Below, one piece after another: positions 1-5,011 of a stretch of DNA of 6,699 nucleotides. The stretch spans positions 1-6,699 of the forward strand of contig WQUQ01000075.1 in NCBI GenBank assembly GCA_009782025.1, in the 5' to 3' direction. The position numbers were made by a program, and so were the translations under genes. The first letter of the stretch is position 1. Every line of letters begins with the position of its first letter. The notes beneath the pieces are model-generated. The model was not told the origin of the DNA and did no database searches. It saw only the letters and a program-made list of their open reading frames with translations. The DNA comes from Desulfobulbus sp. GTDB lineage: Bacteria > Pseudomonadota > Gammaproteobacteria > Burkholderiales > Rhodocyclaceae.

Positions 1-21
1 AGCGGGGGAGGGAATCTCGCT

Positions 22-54
22 CCTTCCCCCGCGCGCGGGGGAAGGTTGGGATGG
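22..54. repeat. GC-rich REP-like palindromic element
   Basis: Positions 22-45 form a perfect 24-nt palindrome (two 12-nt halves, ccttcccccgcg and its complement), followed by gttgggatg. Read on the minus strand, the pattern catcccaacc-(t)ccccgc-gcgggg-agg resembles the two repeats at 4763-4802 and 4865-4904 upstream of kdpF, so all three probably belong to one dispersed intergenic family. It lies past the end of the kdp operon. It could form a strong hairpin in RNA, but no T-run follows on either strand, so I do not call it an intrinsic terminator. The element may extend to the window edge, where more G-rich sequence (1-12) occurs. Confidence 0.6.
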
Positions 55-104
55 GGGGAGTGCAACCACTTGAAGCGAAATTGCTCTAAACGAAATCGCA
101 GGAA

Positions 105-163
105 TGTAGATGGGTTTCGCTGCGTGTTCTGCCGGGGGACATAGGTAGCGAAACCCATCTACA
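105..163. repeat. 17-bp perfect inverted repeat downstream of kdpC
   Basis: The left arm at 105-121 (tgtagatgggtttcgct) and the right arm at 147-163 are exact reverse complements, separated by a 25-nt loop (122-146). It starts 41 nt beyond the kdpC stop, so the kdp transcript would fold it into a long stem-loop. This could slow decay or contribute to ending transcription. No U-tract follows on the minus strand, so it is not a canonical rho-independent terminator. From memory, similar GATGGGTTTCGCT...ACCCATC elements are dispersed in intergenic DNA of many proteobacteria, so this is more likely one copy of a genomic repeat family than a dedicated regulator. Confidence 0.7.
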
Positions 164-203
164 GCCCTTTTCTGCTTCATGCGGTCAACTGCCGTTTCCA
201 GGT

Positions 204-806
204 TCAATAGCCATCCAGCGCCGCGTTGAGCGTGACGACGTTCACCCGCGGCTCGCCAATGAAACCCAGGTCCCGGCCGGCGGTGTGCGCCGCGACCAAG
301 GCTTGCACCTGCGCTACCGGCAAGCCGCGCGCGATGGCCACGCGGGCAATCTGGAGCGCGGCGTATTCGGGGCTGATATGAGGGTCCAGGCCGGAGGCGG
401 AGGCGGTGACGGCGTCGGGGGGGATTCGTTCGACGGGTACGCCGTTGAACGCCGCCACCTGTGCTTGCCGCGCTCTGATCGCCGCCGCCAGATCGGGGTT
501 TTCCGGGCCAAAGTTTGATGCGCCCGATGCCATGGCATCGTAGCCATTGCCCGCTGCCGAGGGGCGGGGTTGGAAGTATTGCGCCAGCGGTTTGCCCTCG
601 GGGTCGACAAAGCGTTGCCCCACCAGGGATGAGCCGCGCACATGGCCTGTCGTGTCGGTGATCCACGAACCCGCTGCCTGCCGCCCAAAGGTGAGCGCAC
701 CGAGTGCGCCAACGAAGAGCGGATAGACCATGCCGAGGATCACGGTCATGACGAGCGTGAGCCGTAGCGCGGTCAGGAAGCTTCGGATGAAACCGTCACG
801 CGGCAT
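204..806 (-). CDS. kdpC: K+-transporting ATPase subunit C (KdpC)
   Basis: KdpC is the single-span accessory subunit of the KdpFABC potassium importer. It is anchored in the inner membrane with most of its mass in the periplasm and supports high-affinity ATP-dependent K+ uptake. The 200-aa product is close to the usual 190-200 aa. A hydrophobic segment at about residues 12-36 is followed by family-typical blocks: GSSLVGQ (58-64), QYFQPRPSA (76-84), SGASN (94-98), the TASASGLDPHISP region (134-146), QIARVA (152-157) and a C-terminal VNVVTLNAALD. I chose ATG at 806 because GGGA at 815-818 sits 8 nt upstream; the alternative TTG at 812, overlapping the kdpB stop, would have that site only 2 nt away. 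It lies 2 nt after kdpB, so it is almost certainly co-transcribed and translationally coupled. It is the last gene before non-coding DNA; no kdpD follows in the window. Confidence 0.96.
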   Translation of the reverse strand: MPRDGFIRSFLTALRLTLVMTVILGMVYPLFVGALGALTFGRQAAGSWITDTTGHVRGSSLVGQRFVDPEGKPLAQYFQPRPSAAGNGYDAMASGASNFGPENPDLAAAIRARQAQVAAFNGVPVERIPPDAVTASASGLDPHISPEYAALQIARVAIARGLPVAQVQALVAAHTAGRDLGFIGEPRVNVVTLNAALDGY

Positions 807-808
807 GG

Positions 809-2893
809 TCAATATCCCGGAAACAATGCGATGACCATGTCAAGCAGCTTGATGACGATGGCCGGAAACACGATGCCGCCGATGCCGTAGTACAGCAGGT
901 TGCGGCTCAATGCTTGGGAAAGATTGCTGCGCCGATACGGCACGCCGGCCAGCGCCATGGGGATGAGCGCGGCAATGACGATGATCGAGTAAATCAGCGT
1001 CGCCAGCATGGCCGAGGCGGGCGTCGATAAACGCAGGATGTTCAGCGCATCCAGCCCCGGGAAGGTGCCGACGAACAGCATGGGGAAGAGCGTGAAATAA
1101 CGCACCAGATCATTGGCGACATTGAATGTGGTGAGCGCGCCGCGCGTCGCCAGGGTGCGCCGCCCGATGACGATGACGTCGATGATCTTGGTCGGATCGT
1201 CATCGAGCACGATGATATTGGCGGCTTCGTGCACGGCGGGGGTCGAGCTGTTCATCGCCAGGCCGACGTCGGCCTGGGCGATGGCGGGCGCATCGTTGGT
1301 GCCATCGCCGCTCATGGCCACGAAATGCCCGGCGGCCTGTTCGGCTTTGACCAGTTCGAGTTTCGCTTCGGGCGTGGCGTCGCCCACATAGTCGTCCACG
1401 CCCACTTCGGCTGCGATGACGCCGGCAGTCAGCGGGTTGTCGCCCGTCACCATGATGGTGCGCACGTTGAGCGCGCGTAGCTGCGCGATGCGGTCACGCA
1501 CGCCGGGTTTGAGCGCGTCTTTCAGGTGCACGACGCCCAGCACTCGCCCGCTGCCATCCGGTCTCTTCTCCGCCACCACCAGCGGCGTGCCGCCAGAGGT
1601 GGCGATGGGTACGGTCACCGCCCTGAGGGCAAACATCACGTCATCCGGCAGATCATCGCCAGTTTCTCTGAGCCACGCCAGCGCGGACGATTCCGCGCCC
1701 TTCCTCACTTGCCGACCGTCGGCGAAATCAACGCCGGACAAGCGCGTCTGCGCCGAGAAGGGGATCACGCGAACCCGGCTGGTGTCCAGGCCAGCGGGGA
1801 ATGACCCTGAGTTGCGGACGAGTTCGACAATCGAGCGGCCCTCGATGCTGGCGTCGTCGATCGAGGCTTCCATGGCGGCGCGCACCAGTTCCGGCATGGT
1901 CGTGTTGCCGACGGGGACAAGCGCCGAGGCGCGGCGGTCGCCCAGCGTTACCGTGCCGGTTTTGTCGAACAGCACGGTAGTGACATCGCCTGCCGTCTCA
2001 AAGGCTTTGGCGGTCGTGACCAGCACCTTCGATTGTTTCAGCCGGTACATGCTGGCGATGCCGGTGACTGAAATCAGTGCGGCGAGTTCCGTGGGAATGA
2101 GCGTGGCGACGAGCAGCGCCAGAATCGGCAGCGTCACGGCGGGGGCCGTGGCGGAAACCGCCGCATTGAGCGTGAGCGCGATGACGAGGAAGGACAAGGT
2201 GAAACTGGCGAGCAAGGCGGCGAGCGCGAGTTCATTGGGGGATTTTTGCCGACGCACGCCATGCGCCAGTTCAACCATCCTGTCTTTCCAGCTTTTGCCG
2301 GGCGCGGCGATGATGCGGGCGACGAGACGGTCGGAAATGACTCGCGTACCGCCCGTGAGCATGGCCCGCTCGCGCGCTGTTTCACGAATCACGGGCGCGG
2401 ATTCACCGGTGATGGCCGACTCGTCAACGCTCGCCACCCCCCAGACGACTTTGCCATCGGCGGGCACGGTTTCCCCGGCGCTGATGACCACGATGTCGCC
2501 ATGACGCAGCGCGTCCGAATCGACTTCTTCGGTCGCGGCCAGGCGGGCGGCGGCATCATGCTGAAGGTCGTAATGGCGCACCCGGCGGGCGGTGATGCGC
2601 GCGTCGGCATCGCCCTCTGCCGCACTGCCGGCGCGCCCGCGATCTTCGGCCAGGGCTTCGGCAATGTTGGCGGCGTAGAGGGTCAGCCACATCCACACCG
2701 CAACGTTCCAGTGAAACGAGGCGGGCAACGGCCCCCCGCCCGATGTCGGCACTGTTCCCGTGGCCGATTCCCAAATGGCCCACAGCGTGCAGAGCGCGGC
2801 GCAGACTTCGACAACCATCAACACCGGGTTGCGCCACTGAATGCGCGGGTCGCATTTGAGCAGCGCGTTCCACAGAACCAGGTTGATCTTCAT
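809..2893 (-). CDS. kdpB: K+-transporting P-type ATPase subunit B (KdpB), divergent
   Basis: KdpB is the ATP-hydrolysing inner-membrane subunit that powers K+ import through KdpA. The 694-aa product begins at ATG 2893, overlapping the kdpA stop (ATGA), with GAGGGG at 2902-2907 as ribosome site. An upstream ATG in the same frame would add 79 unlike residues lying inside kdpA and is rejected. Visible parts: QWRNPV (19-24) before TM1; ALAE (80-83); actuator TGES (162-165, with the regulatory serine S165); SPNELAL (218-224); phosphorylation motif DKTGT (D310); nucleotide-domain PFSAQTRLSG (378-387) and RKG (397-399); TGDN (483-486); hinge GDGTNDAP (529-536); TM5 with D595. The enzyme therefore looks catalytically competent. 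Oddities: the TM4 stretch that is normally IPTTIGGLL reads IPTELAALI (266-274), the TM4-to-P-domain linker is unlike typical KdpB, and the TM5 lysine (K586 in E. coli) is R598. Confidence 0.96.
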   Translation of the reverse strand: MKINLVLWNALLKCDPRIQWRNPVLMVVEVCAALCTLWAIWESATGTVPTSGGGPLPASFHWNVAVWMWLTLYAANIAEALAEDRGRAGSAAEGDADARITARRVRHYDLQHDAAARLAATEEVDSDALRHGDIVVISAGETVPADGKVVWGVASVDESAITGESAPVIRETARERAMLTGGTRVISDRLVARIIAAPGKSWKDRMVELAHGVRRQKSPNELALAALLASFTLSFLVIALTLNAAVSATAPAVTLPILALLVATLIPTELAALISVTGIASMYRLKQSKVLVTTAKAFETAGDVTTVLFDKTGTVTLGDRRASALVPVGNTTMPELVRAAMEASIDDASIEGRSIVELVRNSGSFPAGLDTSRVRVIPFSAQTRLSGVDFADGRQVRKGAESSALAWLRETGDDLPDDVMFALRAVTVPIATSGGTPLVVAEKRPDGSGRVLGVVHLKDALKPGVRDRIAQLRALNVRTIMVTGDNPLTAGVIAAEVGVDDYVGDATPEAKLELVKAEQAAGHFVAMSGDGTNDAPAIAQADVGLAMNSSTPAVHEAANIIVLDDDPTKIIDVIVIGRRTLATRGALTTFNVANDLVRYFTLFPMLFVGTFPGLDALNILRLSTPASAMLATLIYSIIVIAALIPMALAGVPYRRSNLSQALSRNLLYYGIGGIVFPAIVIKLLDMVIALFPGY
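815..818 (-). promoter_or_regulatory. ribosome binding site choosing the kdpC start
   Basis: On the minus strand GGGA is followed by 8 nt and then ATG at 806. The same site would be only 2 nt from the alternative TTG at 812. This supports ATG at 806 as the start. The motif is short and lies inside the last codons of kdpB, so coupling with KdpB translation may matter as much. Confidence 0.45.
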
Positions 2894-4566
2894 CGCGCCA
2901 ACCCCTCGGCCAGCGGCCCCGCCATCAGGTAGGGCAAAAACATGGGAATGGCGATGAACAGCACGATCACCACCACAAAGCCGATGAATTGAAGACCATC
3001 CACGGGCAAGCGAACCGTTCCGGGCGCGCTCCGGTCTTGCCGGGCAAAGGCGCCGGCCAGGCATAAGGTCAGCGCAATCGGCAGCAGCCTTCCTGCCAGA
3101 ATCAGAATGCCAAGCACCCTGTTCAGCCACGGCGTGTTCGCCGATAGCCCTGCAAAGGCCGAACCATTGTTGGCCGCGGCGGAGACAAAGGCATACATCA
3201 CCTCGGTGAAACCATGCACCCCTGGGTTATTCATCGCCGCCAGCATTTCGGCGTGGATGGCGGGAATGGCGAAACTCAGCGCCAGGGCGCCAATCGAGAT
3301 CACCGGCATCACCAGAATGAACAGGGAAACGAGTTTCATTTCCAGGGGGCCGATGCGTTTACCCAGGTACACCGGCGAGCGGCCCAGCAATAGCGCGGCC
3401 AAAAAAACGGCGATGACGATGTACGCCATCATCGTGTAAATGCCCGCGCCCGCGCCGCCGGGCGAGACTTCGCCAGCCATCATGTTCATTAACAGCACCG
3501 TGCCGCCCAGCGCGGTGAACGAATCGTGCATGGCGTTGGCAGCCCCGCCCGTCGTCCCCGTGGTCGCTGTGCCAAAGAGGGTCGAACCGATGATGCCGAA
3601 GCGTTGCTCCTTGCCTTCCATCGCCGCGCCAGCCAGCTCGGGCGCGCTGCCGCGCCCCGCCAGTTCACAGGCCGTCAGGCTCACATAGACCAGCACGAAC
3701 ACGGTCACGAAGGCCCACAACAGCACGCGCCCGGCGCGTTGATCGCCAACCATGGTCCCGAAGGTGCGCGGCAGGCACAAGGGGATGAGAATGAGCAAAA
3801 AGGTTTGCAACCAGTTCGCCCACGGCGTCGGGTTCGATAGCGGATGCGCCGAGTTGGCGTTGAAGAAACCGCCGCCATTGGTCCCCAGCAATTTGATCGC
3901 TTCCTGCGAGGCCACGGGGCCGCCCGGAATCGACTGCTTGCCTCCCGCGATGGTGACGATCTCGGTGACGCCGGAGACGTTTTGCACGACGCCCGAGGCG
4001 ATGAAAATGAGCGCGACGATGAGGGAGAGCGGCAACAGAATACGCAGCGTCGAGCGCGTCACATCCACCCAGAAATTGCCAATGACCCCCGTGCCACGGG
4101 CAGTCAAGCCCCGAATCAACGCCACGGCGACGGCCATGCTCACGGCAGCGGATAAAAACATCTGAACGGCCAGCCCCAACGCCTGCACCGCGTAGCCCAC
4201 CGTGGTTTCGGGCGAGAATGCCTGCCAGTTGGTGTTGCCCACAAAACTGGCCGCGGTGTTGAAAGCCAGATCCGGGGGCAGCGCCGGCAACCCCAGGCTG
4301 TAGGGCAAAAACGGCTGCCAGCGTTGCAAAGCGTAGAGCACGACAAAGCCCGCGAGCGTGAACGCCAGCAGCGCACGCAAGTAAGCCTGCCAGCCCTGCG
4401 GCGTGTCGGGGTCGGCGCCGATGATTTTGTATAACAGCCGTTCAACCAAGAGATGCGACGTCGACGTGTAAACACGCGCCATATAGTCGCCCAGCGGGCG
4501 GTACAACAAGCCGATGGCCAGGAAAAGCGCGGCGAGGTTGGTTGCCGCGAACAGGAATCCGCTCAT
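2890..4566 (-). CDS. kdpA: K+-transporting ATPase subunit A (KdpA)
   Basis: KdpA is the potassium-binding, channel-like subunit of KdpFABC, related to the Trk/Ktr/HKT superfamily, with four pore-loop repeats in the inner membrane. The 558-aa product matches the usual length (557 in E. coli). The N-terminus MSGFLFAATNLAALFLAIGL is a membrane segment followed by RPLGDYMARVY (23-33). Filter-region motifs appear in order: VGNTNWQ (109-115), ASQEAIKLLGTNGGGFFNANS (from 219, filter GTNGGG at 228-233), TTGTTGGAANAMHDSF (335-350) and ANNGSAFAGLSANTP (465-479). GEV at 365-367 is followed by SPGGAGAG, somewhat unlike typical family members. The start ATG at 4566 shares one base with the kdpF stop (TGATG), and the ribosome site is weak (GGA, 9 nt upstream), which suggests translational coupling to kdpF. 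The 3' end overlaps kdpB by 4 nt. Identification is very secure. Confidence 0.97.
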   Translation of the reverse strand: MSGFLFAATNLAALFLAIGLLYRPLGDYMARVYTSTSHLLVERLLYKIIGADPDTPQGWQAYLRALLAFTLAGFVVLYALQRWQPFLPYSLGLPALPPDLAFNTAASFVGNTNWQAFSPETTVGYAVQALGLAVQMFLSAAVSMAVAVALIRGLTARGTGVIGNFWVDVTRSTLRILLPLSLIVALIFIASGVVQNVSGVTEIVTIAGGKQSIPGGPVASQEAIKLLGTNGGGFFNANSAHPLSNPTPWANWLQTFLLILIPLCLPRTFGTMVGDQRAGRVLLWAFVTVFVLVYVSLTACELAGRGSAPELAGAAMEGKEQRFGIIGSTLFGTATTGTTGGAANAMHDSFTALGGTVLLMNMMAGEVSPGGAGAGIYTMMAYIVIAVFLAALLLGRSPVYLGKRIGPLEMKLVSLFILVMPVISIGALALSFAIPAIHAEMLAAMNNPGVHGFTEVMYAFVSAAANNGSAFAGLSANTPWLNRVLGILILAGRLLPIALTLCLAGAFARQDRSAPGTVRLPVDGLQFIGFVVVIVLFIAIPMFLPYLMAGPLAEGLAR

Positions 4567-4655
4567 CAGAATTTTTCCGGGCGGAGCAACACGACAACCA
4601 TGTAGCCCATGCCGATCACACAGACAATCGCCCCAAGCGCAAAGAGTGCCGTCAC
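4566..4655 (-). CDS. kdpF: K+-transporting ATPase subunit F (KdpF), 29 aa
   Basis: KdpF is a tiny single-span inner-membrane peptide that stabilises the KdpFABC complex. Reading from GTG at 4655 gives 29 residues, MTALFALGAIV then CVIGMGYMVVVLL and RPEKF, exactly the length of E. coli KdpF. Residues 2-24 are almost entirely hydrophobic, and the ending resembles the PEKF/AEAF tails of the family. The stop TGA overlaps the kdpA ATG by one base (TGATG), as expected for the first gene of a kdpFABC operon. AGGAG at 4667-4671 lies 11 nt upstream of the GTG, a slightly long but usable spacing, and no better ATG exists in frame. The peptide is short and starts with GTG, so automatic callers are likely to miss it. 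Position, length and composition together make the call strong despite the small size. Confidence 0.88.
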   Translation of the reverse strand: MTALFALGAIVCVIGMGYMVVVLLRPEKF

Positions 4656-4666
4656 CGTTTGATTAA

Positions 4667-4671
4667 CTCCT
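4667..4671 (-). promoter_or_regulatory. ribosome binding site of kdpF
   Basis: AGGAG on the minus strand, 11 nt before the GTG at 4655. It is the strongest Shine-Dalgarno match near the operon start and supports translation of the short kdpF frame, and through overlapping stop/start codons probably of kdpA as well. Confidence 0.55.
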
Positions 4672-4762
4672 GAAGGCGAGAAAAACGAAAGCGTACAAGA
4701 GCCGAAGCCAAGGCGATCGCATGAACGCCATCGTCATTGCTTCGGCAAAGATCGGGAGCGCC

Positions 4763-4802
4763 CCCTCACCCCGCTTGGCGGGGAGAGGGTTGGGGTGAGG
4801 GG
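4763..4802 (-). repeat. REP-like palindromic repeat, copy A
   Basis: Read on the minus strand this 40-nt element matches copy B (4865-4904) at 36 of 40 positions, in opposite orientation. It has an outer inverted repeat, cccctcacccc (4762-4772) against ggggtgagggg (4792-4802), and an alternative inner stem ccccgc-ttg-gcgggg (4769-4783). It sits about 107 nt upstream of the kdpF start. Such elements are typical dispersed intergenic repeats of proteobacteria and may affect transcript ends or DNA structure. Confidence 0.75.
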
Positions 4803-4864
4803 TGTTGTTCATCAAATTTTGATTTTCCCGCCTGATTCATCACCATGAAAGCGAGAACACGGCT

Positions 4865-4904
4865 CCCCTCACCCCCGCTCTCTCCCCGCCAAGCGGGGCG
4901 AGGG
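4865..4904 (+). repeat. REP-like palindromic repeat, copy B
   Basis: Inverted partner of copy A, 62 nt away, differing at 4 of 40 positions (three of them in the block between the cccctcacccc and tctccccgcc parts). Its core stem is ccccgc-caa-gcgggg (4884-4898). It begins about 108 nt beyond the permease stop codon, so it may form the first strong hairpin in the permease transcript, although no T-run follows. The pair of inverted copies has the layout of a REP doublet. Confidence 0.75.
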
Positions 4905-5011
4905 AGTTGAGTTGTGCCTTCGCACAGTCTTTTGCCATGACAATCAGATTCATGCGATCACCCTGGAGCCGAAGCAGACGCCGAGCCAATGGGAAATTGG
5001 ATATTTTAAGT

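Larger units (their letters stand above)
4656..5011. other. 356-nt intergenic region: repeats and presumed kdp promoter
   Basis: This gap lies between the end of the permease gene and kdpF, both on the minus strand. It should hold the permease transcript end and the kdp promoter. Visible content, in the direction of transcription: a short CCAAT-ttccc-ATTGG hairpin at 4986-5000 with no T-run; a GC-rich repeat at 4865-4904; a less GC-rich spacer containing a 13-nt palindrome atcaaattttgat (4811-4823); an inverted copy of the repeat at 4763-4802; then about 100 nt leading to the kdpF ribosome site. I could not find a convincing -35/-10 pair, and I do not recognise a KdpE site. A possible 60-codon frame at 4840-5022 on the minus strand runs through the repeat and is not credible as a gene. 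Confidence 0.7.

Noticed and set aside
22..163. CRISPR-like or tRNA-like structure in the left-edge repeats
   Set aside because: There are no regularly spaced direct repeats and no cloverleaf; the region holds two unrelated inverted repeats.
810..812. TTG start for kdpC overlapping the kdpB stop
   Set aside because: It would add only two residues, and the nearest ribosome-site match is only 2 nt away; ATG at 806 has proper 8-nt spacing.
1416..2504. 362-codon open frame on the plus strand opposite kdpB
   Set aside because: Ser/Thr/Ala-rich low-information translation antisense to conserved KdpB motifs; a codon-structure artefact.
2894..3130. 79-residue N-terminal extension of KdpB from an upstream ATG
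   Set aside because: The extension lies wholly inside kdpA in another frame and has no KdpB similarity. The ATG at 2893 has an ATGA overlap with kdpA and a GAGGGG ribosome site, and gives the normal KdpB N-terminus.
4694..4711. sigma-54-like promoter (TTGGC ... TTGTA) upstream of kdpF
   Set aside because: The spacing between the GG and the second element is off by one and the essential GC is GT, so it fails the consensus. No sigma-70 pair in the region was convincing either.
4986..5000. CCAAT-ttccc-ATTGG hairpin as the permease terminator
   Set aside because: The stem is only 5 bp and A/T-rich, and no T-run follows in the transcribed direction.
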